Assembly (NCBI GenBank): GCA_019873665.1 | Contig: JAIOAV010000002.1 | Location: forward strand, 31,396-79,474 | DNA length: 48,079 nucleotides | Origin: Chloroflexota bacterium | Lineage (GTDB): Bacteria; Chloroflexota; Anaerolineae; JAAYEA01 | Direction: 5' to 3' | In this document: positions 32,879-40,447 of the stretch, piece by piece | Layout: every line of letters starts with the position of its first letter | How positions within the stretch are numbered: the stretch's first letter is position 1 | The notes under the pieces: generated by a model | What the model saw: the letters and a program-made list of their open reading frames with translations, nothing else | The model's database searches: none | Told to the model about the DNA's origin: nothing | Made by a program: the position numbers and the translations under genes

Positions 32879-34108
32879 TCAACGGCGCTGCGCCAGTACG
32901 CGCTCATAGATGCTTACGATCTGCCGCCCTGCCCAATCCCAGGAGAAACGCTCCACGGCACGGCAGCGTAATGCCTCCCCACGCCGCGCCGCATCTGGCC
33001 GATCCTCGAGAGCCAAAAGCAGCGCGCGTGCCAGCCCCGCCACATCACCTTGCGGTGCGTAGATGCCATCCGCGCCCAGATACTCGCGGCTAACGGCGTT
33101 GTCAAAGGCCACTGTAGGCAGCGCCATCGCCATATAGTTGAGGAGTTTTCCCGCCCCCTCTGTCGCCGAGATCTTGGGAGCCACCGCGACATCACCCAGG
33201 CTCAGATAGCGCGGCGCATCCTCATACGGGATTCGCCCGGTAAAGGTAACATGCCCGTTTAGTCCCAGCGCCTGCGCTTGCAGCCGATACTGCTCCACCG
33301 ACGGGTAGCCCATCACCAAAAAGTGCACATCCGGTCGCGTCGCCACCACCTGTTGTGCCGCCTGCAACAACAGATCGGTGCCCTGATATGCAGCCAGCAG
33401 ACCCAGATACACCACCACCTGCCGATCCGCGGGGATGCCGAGGCTGGCTTTCAGTTCAGCACGGCCACTTTCCCGCCAGGCGGGTGTGAATTCATCGGCC
33501 ACCACGCAGTCAGGAATCGGCGTAATGCGCGATGGATCAACAGCAAAATCGTCGGCGAGCAGCGCCGCTGCGTGATGGGTGCTGGTGATGATGGCCTGCG
33601 GCAGGCGATTGAGCACGCCCTCCAGCCAGCGCGCCGGACGATAAAAAGGCCCCTTTGGGTTGAGAAAGTGATGATCAACCATCTCGGCAGTCATGCTGCC
33701 CTGAAAGTCAAAGATCAACGGCACACCCCAGAGCAGGCTCCACGGGTAACTGACAAAGACGCCCTCGTGCAGGTGCGCATGGATGATATCCGGCTTGAGC
33801 CTGGTCAAGGTGCCACACTTGATCATCAGCAGCACATCGAATGCGATCTTGTGTCTTGATGAGCCGACCTCATAGTTCCGCCGCCACGGGATGCTGATTG
33901 TGCGCTCGATATGCAGGCCTGGGACATCCTGTCCGTTGTGGTAGGTAACAATAGTAACACGATGTCCCATCTTTTGCAGTATCCGCGCCTCTTCCAGAAT
34001 GCGCACATGACACCCGTACGACGCGAAGAAGCTGGTCGGCGCGACCATCAGGACGTTATAGTTTTTTCCGCGCTGCCCGCTAGGAGCGGGCACTTTGTAG
34101 CCGTTCAT
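32879..34108 (-). CDS. Family 4-type glycosyltransferase
   Basis: The 409-residue product is a GT-B fold, probably retaining, glycosyltransferase. The N-terminal half has VLMVAPTSFFASYGCHVRI and a DIIHAHLHEG core strand. The C-terminal half has VVVYLGLLAAYQGTDLLL and the nucleotide-sugar site KISATEGAGKLLNYMAMALP, which carries the E-x7-E type pattern. The start at 34108 overlaps the upstream glycosyltransferase by 29 bases; a later start near residue 21 is possible. It likely adds a sugar to a lipid-linked or envelope glycan together with that gene. Confidence 0.85.
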   Translation of the reverse strand: MNGYKVPAPSGQRGKNYNVLMVAPTSFFASYGCHVRILEEARILQKMGHRVTIVTYHNGQDVPGLHIERTISIPWRRNYEVGSSRHKIAFDVLLMIKCGTLTRLKPDIIHAHLHEGVFVSYPWSLLWGVPLIFDFQGSMTAEMVDHHFLNPKGPFYRPARWLEGVLNRLPQAIITSTHHAAALLADDFAVDPSRITPIPDCVVADEFTPAWRESGRAELKASLGIPADRQVVVYLGLLAAYQGTDLLLQAAQQVVATRPDVHFLVMGYPSVEQYRLQAQALGLNGHVTFTGRIPYEDAPRYLSLGDVAVAPKISATEGAGKLLNYMAMALPTVAFDNAVSREYLGADGIYAPQGDVAGLARALLLALEDRPDAARRGEALRCRAVERFSWDWAGRQIVSIYERVLAQRR

Positions 34109-34838
34109 TCCGCAATTCGCGATTCAGCCGCCGCCAAAAAATCAAAAGATCGCGGAAAGCTTTCAAGATAACGCGCAACTTGGCTCCTGTCTGCGATCCC
34201 GCGACCCGTGGCTTGTGCGTCACAGGGGTCTCCACAATGCGAAACCCACGCATCTTGGCTCCCACCAGAAGCTCGGTATCGAGCATGGCGCCATTCGAGG
34301 TCAGCGTCACATGATCAAGCACATCTCGACGCAGCAGCTTGAACCCGCAATCAATGTCGCGCGCGACATACCCAAAAAGCAGGCGGATCAAGGAGTTCCA
34401 GGCGAACGCGTTCAGGCGGCGCACGAGAGGATCCTGCCGATTGGCCCGGTAGGGATTCACGATATCAGCGTTCTCGATTAACGGCAGCAGGTTGCGCAGC
34501 TCCTGTGGGTCGAACTGGTTGTCAGAGGCATTGAGAAAGATCAATTCCTTTGTCGCGGCCGCAAAACCGGAGCGCAACGCGCCGCCATACCCGCGGTTCA
34601 CCGGGTGACGCACCAGCCGCAGCTCGGGCAGCTCAGATTGGAGCGCGGTTACAACCGCGGAGGTCCCATCGCGGCTGCCATCATCCACCACGATCACCTC
34701 ATGATCGCCAGCATACATCTTGAGCGCAGCGAGCGTATCCCTCACCGCCTTTTCGACATTGTCCTCTTCATTGTAGGCTGGCAGGACAGCCGAAATGCTT
34801 GGCCGAGGAGCATCGCCGGGTGTCGTTTGAATGCTCAT
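34080..34838 (-). CDS. Family 2 glycosyltransferase (polyprenyl-phosphate mannosyl/glucosyl-transferase-like)
   Basis: The 252-residue GT-A protein has VLPAYNEEDNVEKAV, VIVVDDGSRDGT, NRGYGGALRSGF and the CGFKLLRRDV region of the DPM1-like branch. No membrane segment is obvious, so it may act on a lipid carrier at the membrane surface. The metal-binding DxD, usually D-x-D-G-Q-F-D, reads A-S-D-N-Q-F-D (Ala104-Ser105-Asp106), so the first Asp is missing. It overlaps the GT4 gene and follows the TyrA-like gene after a 77-base gap. Confidence 0.85.
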   Translation of the reverse strand: MSIQTTPGDAPRPSISAVLPAYNEEDNVEKAVRDTLAALKMYAGDHEVIVVDDGSRDGTSAVVTALQSELPELRLVRHPVNRGYGGALRSGFAAATKELIFLNASDNQFDPQELRNLLPLIENADIVNPYRANRQDPLVRRLNAFAWNSLIRLLFGYVARDIDCGFKLLRRDVLDHVTLTSNGAMLDTELLVGAKMRGFRIVETPVTHKPRVAGSQTGAKLRVILKAFRDLLIFWRRLNRELRNERLQSARS

Positions 34839-34853
34839 GCTTATCCTTTCTCT

Positions 34854-34875
34854 CCCCCCCCCGAGAAGCGGGGGG
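34854..34875. repeat. C9/G6 hairpin between tyrA-like and GT2 genes
   Basis: A run of nine C is followed by GAGAAGC and six G, forming a strong short GC stem. It lies 16 bases upstream of the GT2 start on the minus strand. It could terminate or attenuate, and homopolymer slippage is possible. Confidence 0.45.
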
Positions 34876-34915
34876 CATGAGATGTCGCCGTGCAGCGCTT
34901 GCCCTCACGCGCTGC

Positions 34916-35887
34916 TCACTCCTCCTTGCCTGAGCGGTCTGTTCGCGGCCTCTTTAGCGACATGCGCCCCAGAAACATGCTGCCGAAGGAGAAACTGCGC
35001 AGCTCTGGTGCGGGGGTGTCGTCTTGCTCTCCGGCTAGCCATCTCGCCCGGCTCTCTTGCGCGTGGGCAAAGAACGCTTCCACCTGCGCGCGGTCCCCGC
35101 GCGCGATGATCTCGCGTGCCTGATGCAACGCTTCCTCCATTTCCCCCAGCCACCGCGCGATGTTATCACTATTGAGCATGGCAATATCGCGCAGCGATGC
35201 AACGTCAGCCATTGTCGGCGCCGTCATATGTGCCAGGTTTCTGCCACCCACCTTGCTCATCTCACGCAGCACCGGGCTTCCCGCTAGCGCATTCAGTAGC
35301 GCCGCGCCCATCACAAGCGGCAAGTGATCTGTCGCGGCTTGCAGGCTGTCGTGTTCAAGGGCATCCATGAAATACGGCTTGGCGCCCAAGAGCGACACCA
35401 GGTCACTGACCAGTTGGATCGCCTCGGACACGGTGCCCTTCGCCGTGCATATGACCCATGTTGCTCCCTGGAACAACTCGCCAGTCGCTGCACTGCTTCC
35501 CGTTTCCTCCACGGATACGATCGGATCGCCACCCACAAAGAACACGCCCTCTGGCAAAAGCTCTTCGGCCCAATCCATGACGGGTGCTTTGACCGTCGCG
35601 GTGTCGGTAATCACGCACCCTTCCCGCAGATAAGGCCCAATGGCCTTGAGCGTATCGTGAATGCCGGGCAAAGGAATGGACAGCACAACGACATCCGCCC
35701 CTTCGCAGGTCGAGATCAAGTTCCAATGGGTTCTGTGCACCGCGCTTATTTTCTGCGCCTGGCGGGCAGCGAGCGGGTCTTTGTCGTGGCCGATGATCTC
35801 GATATCCGCTTGTGTCCGGCGGAGCCCGAGACCGATCGAGCAGCCGATCGCTCCCAGACCCACCAGCGCCACTTTCAACTTGGCCAT
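34916..35887 (-). CDS. Prephenate/arogenate dehydrogenase-like protein with altered active site
   Basis: The 323-residue protein starts with a Rossmann NAD(P) site (VALVGLGAIGCSIGLGL) and has the TyrA C-terminal helical domain, so it probably belongs to the family making 4-hydroxyphenylpyruvate or tyrosine. The hallmark GGHPMxG is here GGDPIVS: Asp121 replaces the His that contacts the substrate ring hydroxyl, and SHLPH is TDHLPLV. It may be a divergent subfamily with another substrate. The ATG at 35887 has AGAGGAG five bases upstream. It follows the HD protein by 22 bases. Confidence 0.75.
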   Translation of the reverse strand: MAKLKVALVGLGAIGCSIGLGLRRTQADIEIIGHDKDPLAARQAQKISAVHRTHWNLISTCEGADVVVLSIPLPGIHDTLKAIGPYLREGCVITDTATVKAPVMDWAEELLPEGVFFVGGDPIVSVEETGSSAATGELFQGATWVICTAKGTVSEAIQLVSDLVSLLGAKPYFMDALEHDSLQAATDHLPLVMGAALLNALAGSPVLREMSKVGGRNLAHMTAPTMADVASLRDIAMLNSDNIARWLGEMEEALHQAREIIARGDRAQVEAFFAHAQESRARWLAGEQDDTPAPELRSFSFGSMFLGRMSLKRPRTDRSGKEE

Positions 35888-35909
35888 GATAACTCCTCTG
35901 CAACAAACG

Positions 35910-36440
35910 CTATTGCGAACCATCCGCCCGCCGGAGGATCTCCAGCCGACGGCTCAAATCCGGTTCCGAGACCTCTGTAGCCGGCGTATCGTGCAGGCGA
36001 ACCAACTCCACCAGCAGCGGCGACCCGCCGGCAGCGCGCACCAGCTCAGCGCCGCGCGCGGCATGGACACGGTACAGGTAGAACGGATAACGCCAACTCC
36101 CCGGACGATCTGCGGCGAACCACTCCAGCAGACGTGGCGACACCGCTCGCAACAGCACCCACAGGGCACGTTGCCATAGCTGCAACCGCGCCTCTGCTTT
36201 GCCCACATCATGCAGCAATGCGGCCTGCCAGTCAACAGCATCGCTGCCTCGCTCGCCGAGCAGCGCTCGCAAGACGGCCACGCTGTGCCGCTGGTCAGCC
36301 CGCGTCATCCTCGTGAAAAGCGCCTGCTGTGGCGCATCGAGATAAGCGCTCAGATCAGGAGGGCGCCAGCCTCCCAGCTCAGCGCGCACCGCAACCCAGA
36401 ATTGCCGCATGCGATAGGCAGCCGCATGTGCCGGCCTCAT
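35910..36440 (-). CDS. HD-domain hydrolase, small
   Basis: The 176-residue product has an HD metal site: RHSVAVLRAL with His52, LLHDVGK with His77-Asp78, and a later LVELVRLHD. This suggests a phosphohydrolase on nucleotides or a related phosphoester. The start overlaps the M50 protease stop as ATGA. It precedes the TyrA-like gene, so M50, HD and TyrA-like genes form one unit. The substrate is unknown. Confidence 0.8.
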   Translation of the reverse strand: MRPAHAAAYRMRQFWVAVRAELGGWRPPDLSAYLDAPQQALFTRMTRADQRHSVAVLRALLGERGSDAVDWQAALLHDVGKAEARLQLWQRALWVLLRAVSPRLLEWFAADRPGSWRYPFYLYRVHAARGAELVRAAGGSPLLVELVRLHDTPATEVSEPDLSRRLEILRRADGSQ

Positions 36441-37084
36441 ATCCCCAGGATCAGACGATAAAGGAAATTGATGGGTGGGCTGAGAATCAGGCCCAGAATA
36501 TTGACCGGCATCAGCGCCCCAAACATGATGAGCAACCAGAGAAGTATGGGCCCCTGACTTTCCAACCGAGCCAGGGCCTGAAACGAGTTGTACGCCCACG
36601 GGCGACGAATCGCGTTCAGGATCGCCATCAGCACGCTAAAGCCATCCAAGGGCGGGATCGGCAGCATGTTGAAAACCGCCAGGCTGATGTTGACGGTCGC
36701 CATCACCCACGTAAAATCGCGCAACACACCCGCCGGCAAGCTCCCAAAACGGAGGGGGAAGGCCACTGCTATTGCCAGCAGGAGATTGGAGAAGGGGCCG
36801 GCAAAGCCGGTGATTCCCATCAAAGTGCGTGGATTCATCCGTCCCCCATACGGGTTCACAGGCACGGGCTTGCCCCACCCGATACCTACGCCCGAATACA
36901 CAGCCATCAGCATCATGATCGTTCCCATCGGATCCAGATGAACCAACGGGTTCAGCGATAGACGCCCCATACGTTTGGCGGTCGGATCACCGAGGTAGTT
37001 CGCCATCCAGGCATGAAAGAACTCGTGCACGGTTATGCTCAGGATCAACGCCACGAGCATATAGATCATTCGCAAAGCCAACAA
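36437..37084 (-). CDS. Site-2-type membrane zinc metalloprotease (M50)
   Basis: The 215-residue protein has HEFFHAW (residues ~20-26) in the first membrane helix and NMLPIPPLDG near residue 140, supplying the HExxH and Asp zinc ligands of rhomboid-like M50 peptidases. Five or six helices are predicted. Family members cut membrane proteins in the bilayer, often anti-sigma factors; the target is unknown here. The start is TTG at 37084, with AAGGAG eight bases before it; an ATG 15 bases later is too far from that site. A TATAAT at 37122-37117 suggests a promoter. Confidence 0.88.
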   Translation of the reverse strand: MLALRMIYMLVALILSITVHEFFHAWMANYLGDPTAKRMGRLSLNPLVHLDPMGTIMMLMAVYSGVGIGWGKPVPVNPYGGRMNPRTLMGITGFAGPFSNLLLAIAVAFPLRFGSLPAGVLRDFTWVMATVNISLAVFNMLPIPPLDGFSVLMAILNAIRRPWAYNSFQALARLESQGPILLWLLIMFGALMPVNILGLILSPPINFLYRLILGI

Positions 37085-37155
37085 AGAAACCGCTCCTTCC
37101 AGCGCCTACTGCGAGTATTATAGCACAAACGAGCCACGGTGCGAAAAGCGATGCC

Positions 37156-38172
37156 CTAATTGCCCAGCGCTGGTAGGGTTGCTGTGGCAGATGTGGCGTG
37201 GCCGCTGGCCGCCTCATAAAGCGGCACCGAGACAACATTCGGATCGGCAAAGAGTGTCTTGCGCACACGGCGCGGCAGGAGCACCTTGAGCGCATGGGGC
37301 GCCATCGTGATCTCGAGCGGCGTATGACCGATGGGTAGGCCATCAACGTGTACGGCCATCGGTTTGTTCGTCTCCACCTTCAGGTAACGGGCACGATGGT
37401 AGTACACTTGCGGATCGCGCAGATGCATTTGGGTTACCATGCCGAGGACATGGCGCACCGTGGAAAAGAACCCTTCTCCTTCGAAAACGCACACATTGAG
37501 GTAGCCATCATCGAGACAGGCATCGGGCGCGACGCGCATCAGCCTGGCGGTATAGCTCTGCGTGTTGTTGGCAAGAATCAGCACAACGCGTCGCCGCAAC
37601 CTCACCTGGTCAATCTGTAGATGGGCGCGCGTGCCCACGAACCCCAGGGCCACGCTAATCCCCTCAGCAATGAAAGCCAGATAGCCCCAGCGCCGCTTGA
37701 CCTCCACCTGCGGTTCGATCCCTTCAACGATCTCCGCATCAAAGCCCACGCCGGCCCACAACAGAAAATAGTGGCCGTTCGCGCAACCCACATCAACGGT
37801 ATAGATCGAGCCGTCTTCCAGGATCTTGACCGTATCTACCAAACGTTGCGGATGCAAGGGGCCCCATACTGGCAGGCCGATCTCTTTGGCCCATACGTTG
37901 CCGGTGCCCACCGGCAACGGGCCCACGGCGACATTGCTGCCAACGACGCCATTGATCACCTCATTCAGCGTGCCATCCCCGCCCGCTGAGAACACTAAAT
38001 GGCAGTGCTGCGCGACCGCCTCTCGCGCATAGCGTGTAGCATCTCCTGCCGCTTTCGTCTCAAAGGCTTTCGCTTCCCATCCCTGCGCGCGCAGGTAATC
38101 CACCACCTCTCGGACCTCGCTGCGCACATCACGCTGCCCCGCGGCCGGATTGTAGATCACCCAGACTTTCAT
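37156..38172 (-). CDS. Diacylglycerol kinase-like lipid kinase (YegS/BmrU family)
   Basis: The 338-residue product has VIYNPAAG at the N-terminus, the nucleotide loop AGGDGTLNEVINGV (~63-76) and LPVGTGNVWAKEIGLP. A C-terminal beta-sandwich with APDACLDDGYLNVCVF and VHVDGLPIG follows. The family phosphorylates diacylglycerol or related lipids at the membrane. The ATG at 38172 has GAGGAAACC upstream. It is followed by the M50 gene after 71 bases and is divergent from the amidohydrolase. Confidence 0.88.
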   Translation of the reverse strand: MKVWVIYNPAAGQRDVRSEVREVVDYLRAQGWEAKAFETKAAGDATRYAREAVAQHCHLVFSAGGDGTLNEVINGVVGSNVAVGPLPVGTGNVWAKEIGLPVWGPLHPQRLVDTVKILEDGSIYTVDVGCANGHYFLLWAGVGFDAEIVEGIEPQVEVKRRWGYLAFIAEGISVALGFVGTRAHLQIDQVRLRRRVVLILANNTQSYTARLMRVAPDACLDDGYLNVCVFEGEGFFSTVRHVLGMVTQMHLRDPQVYYHRARYLKVETNKPMAVHVDGLPIGHTPLEITMAPHALKVLLPRRVRKTLFADPNVVSVPLYEAASGHATSATATLPALGN

Positions 38173-38268
38173 GGTTTCCTCTGTCCACCTGTGATCGGTC
38201 GGTGGCGACCGTGCCACCACACGAACGCTCTCAATGATATTCACAACTGACCTTTTGTCCAGTACCGC

Positions 38269-38297
38269 TTGACTTTTCGCCCCAATTGTGGGATGAT
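38269..38297 (+). promoter_or_regulatory. Promoter giving an apparently leaderless mRNA (second example)
   Basis: TTGACT (38269-38274), a 17-base spacer and GATGAT (38292-38297) are followed by six bases and ATG at 38304. This is the same -10-to-ATG distance as at 11262-11269. No Shine-Dalgarno lies before the ATG. Confidence 0.6.
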
Positions 38298-38303
38298 AAG
38301 ATC

Positions 38304-39149
38304 ATGAGGATCATTGATGCGCACACGCACATCTTTGCGCCAGAGGTCGCCCAGCAGCGAGAGCGATTCTTCTCACGAGATCGCTGGTTTCAGCTCCTCT
38401 ACGCAAACCCCAAAGCCAGGTTAGCAACGGCGGATGAGTTAGTCACCTCCCTTAACAAGGCGGGGATCGAGCGGGCCATCACCTTCGGATTTGCCTGGGC
38501 TGATCCTGGCTTGTGTCGGATGGCCAACGATTACGTGCTGGAGATGACTCATCGCTTCCCTGATCGTCTCATCGGGTTTGCGGTCGTCAATCCCCGCTGC
38601 GGGGAGGCGGCGCTGCAGGAGGCAGAACGATGCGTGGCGCTGGGCTGCCGTGGCATTGGCGAGCTGATGCCCGATGGGCAAGGCTACCTCCTGAACGATA
38701 GGCAGGTCATGGACGAGCTTTTGCGCTGGCTGGCGCAAAGGCATCTGCCGCTCCTGGTACATAGCAACGAGCCAGTTGGGCACGAATATAGCGGCAAAGG
38801 GGACATCACGCCAGCGGTCATCTACCGGATGGCGCAACAGCACCCTGAGCTCACGCTGATCTGCGCGCATTGGGGAGGGGGCTTGCTCTTTTACGAGCTG
38901 ATGCCTGAGGTGCAGCAGGTTCTGCGCAATACCTATTACGACACAGCGGCCTCGCTCTATCTGTATGATAAGCGCATCTTTGCCCTGGCGGCCCAGATAT
39001 GTCGCGAGAAGATCCTCTTTGCTACTGACTACCCTTTGATTCAGCAGGAGCGCTTCCTGCAGCACGTGCGAGAGGCAGCGCTTCCATCCGCCGTGCTATC
39101 AGATATCATGGGTGGCAACGTGGCTCGCCTGCTGGGACTAGCAGACTAG
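38304..39149 (+). CDS. Amidohydrolase family 2 (metal-dependent hydrolase/decarboxylase)
   Basis: The 281-residue TIM-barrel protein has the metal signature DAHTHIF (His7, His9) near the N-terminus. The later sites are LLVHSNEP (His), LICAHWGGG (His) and FATDYPL (Asp), as in the ACMSD/aminocarboxymuconate decarboxylase-like amidohydrolases. The exact substrate is not evident. Translation appears leaderless from the ATG at 38304. It precedes thpR by 22 bases, in an operon with it and the phosphoribosyltransferase. Confidence 0.82.
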   Translation: MRIIDAHTHIFAPEVAQQRERFFSRDRWFQLLYANPKARLATADELVTSLNKAGIERAITFGFAWADPGLCRMANDYVLEMTHRFPDRLIGFAVVNPRCGEAALQEAERCVALGCRGIGELMPDGQGYLLNDRQVMDELLRWLAQRHLPLLVHSNEPVGHEYSGKGDITPAVIYRMAQQHPELTLICAHWGGGLLFYELMPEVQQVLRNTYYDTAASLYLYDKRIFALAAQICREKILFATDYPLIQQERFLQHVREAALPSAVLSDIMGGNVARLLGLAD

Positions 39150-39171
39150 TGCGCGTGAGGAGGGAGAAGAG

Positions 39172-39762
39172 ATGCCAGAGACGGTGCGTGCCTTTGTCGC
39201 CATAAGGCTCAGCGCCGAGATGCAGGAGGCGTTGCGCCGCATCCAAGCCGACCTACAGAGACAGGTCGCACGCGAGACGTGCCGCTGGGTGCGTCCAGAA
39301 GACATCCATCTCACGCTCAAGTTCCTGGGGGACGTGCCGCAGGCAGATGTGCCGGAGATCGTCGAGGTGATTCGCACGGTTTGCGCGCAGCATCAGCCTT
39401 TTGATCTTGCACTGGCGCAGGTGGGATGCTTTCCCAACCATCGCCAGCCGCGTGTCGTATGGGTGGGCGTTGCCGGCGATGTTGGGCCATTGGCTACGCT
39501 GCAAAAGGAGATCGAGGAAGCTCTGACCGATCTTGGCTTCGAGCCGGAGGAACGGGGATTTTCCCCACACCTGACGCTGGCACGAACGTCGCGCAATGCC
39601 ACGCCTGCCCAGGTTTCGGCGTTGGGGCAGCAACTGCAACGTGCCCAGCATCGCGAAGCGGCCGTCGTGCACGTGGACAAGGTGTACCTCATGCGGAGCG
39701 ACCTGCGTCCATCGGGGCCGATCTACAGCGAGCTAGCGATGGCGGAGCTGGGCGGGAGTTAA
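39172..39762 (+). CDS. thpR: RNA 2',3'-cyclic phosphodiesterase (2'-5' RNA ligase family)
   Basis: ThpR hydrolyses 2',3'-cyclic phosphate RNA ends to 2'-phosphates. The 196-residue product has the two HxTx motifs, both HLTL (residues 46-49 and 133-136), in pseudo-symmetric halves, with RAFVAIRLSAEM at the start. A strong GAGGAGGGAG site precedes the ATG at 39172. Confidence 0.93.
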   Translation: MPETVRAFVAIRLSAEMQEALRRIQADLQRQVARETCRWVRPEDIHLTLKFLGDVPQADVPEIVEVIRTVCAQHQPFDLALAQVGCFPNHRQPRVVWVGVAGDVGPLATLQKEIEEALTDLGFEPEERGFSPHLTLARTSRNATPAQVSALGQQLQRAQHREAAVVHVDKVYLMRSDLRPSGPIYSELAMAELGGS

Positions 39763-39781
39763 GCACAAGGAGGTGCTTCAG

Positions 39782-40447
39782 ATGCAGTTTCGTGATCGTC
39801 ACCAAGCCGGCATGGCGCTGGCAAAGGAATTGGCTTTCTTGCGAGGCAAGCCGGATGTGATCGTGCTGGCTATTCCTCGCGGTGGCGTGGTGGTGGGCTA
39901 CGAGGTCGCCAAAGCGCTGGAAGCGCCTCTCGACGTCTATATCACCCGGAAAATAGGTGCTCCCTATAACACCGAGCTGGCCTTGGGCGCTGTAGCGAGT
40001 GATGGCAGCGTGTTCTTGGACCAGGAGCTAATACAACGCCTGGGCGTATCGGCGGATTACCTAGAAAAAGAGACCGAACGCCAGCGGCAGGAGATCGCGC
40101 GGCGACTGCAGCGCTATCATGGCGACCGCCCGCCAATAGATCTGGCTGGCAAGAGGGTAATCCTAGTGGATGACGGGGTAGCGACCGGCGCGACCACGCT
40201 GGCCAGCATCCACGCCCTCCGCAAGCAACCGCTCGCCGAGCTCATCCTGGCAATTCCCGTTAGCCCGCCAGACGTCGTCGCGAACCTAAGAAAAGAGGTG
40301 GATCGCTGTGTCTGCCTCTCAACGCCGGAGCCATTCTGGGCTGTGGGCGCATTCTATCTTGTTTTTGATCAGACGTCAGACGAAGAGGTGGTACATCTCT
40401 TGCAGGCCGCCAATCAAGAGGTCAAAACGGGCACCGCTGGCCGCTAA
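39782..40447 (+). CDS. Phosphoribosyltransferase-family protein
   Basis: The 221-residue product has the PRPP-binding motif VILVDDGVATGAT (~126-138) within a PRTase fold, and FRDRHQAGMALAKEL at the start, common to a group of uncharacterised bacterial PRTases. A base-salvage or regulatory role is possible, but the substrate is not known. The ATG at 39782 has AAGGAGG eight bases upstream. The stop codon overlaps the convergent Amt-like gene by four bases. Confidence 0.85.
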   Translation: MQFRDRHQAGMALAKELAFLRGKPDVIVLAIPRGGVVVGYEVAKALEAPLDVYITRKIGAPYNTELALGAVASDGSVFLDQELIQRLGVSADYLEKETERQRQEIARRLQRYHGDRPPIDLAGKRVILVDDGVATGATTLASIHALRKQPLAELILAIPVSPPDVVANLRKEVDRCVCLSTPEPFWAVGAFYLVFDQTSDEEVVHLLQAANQEVKTGTAGR

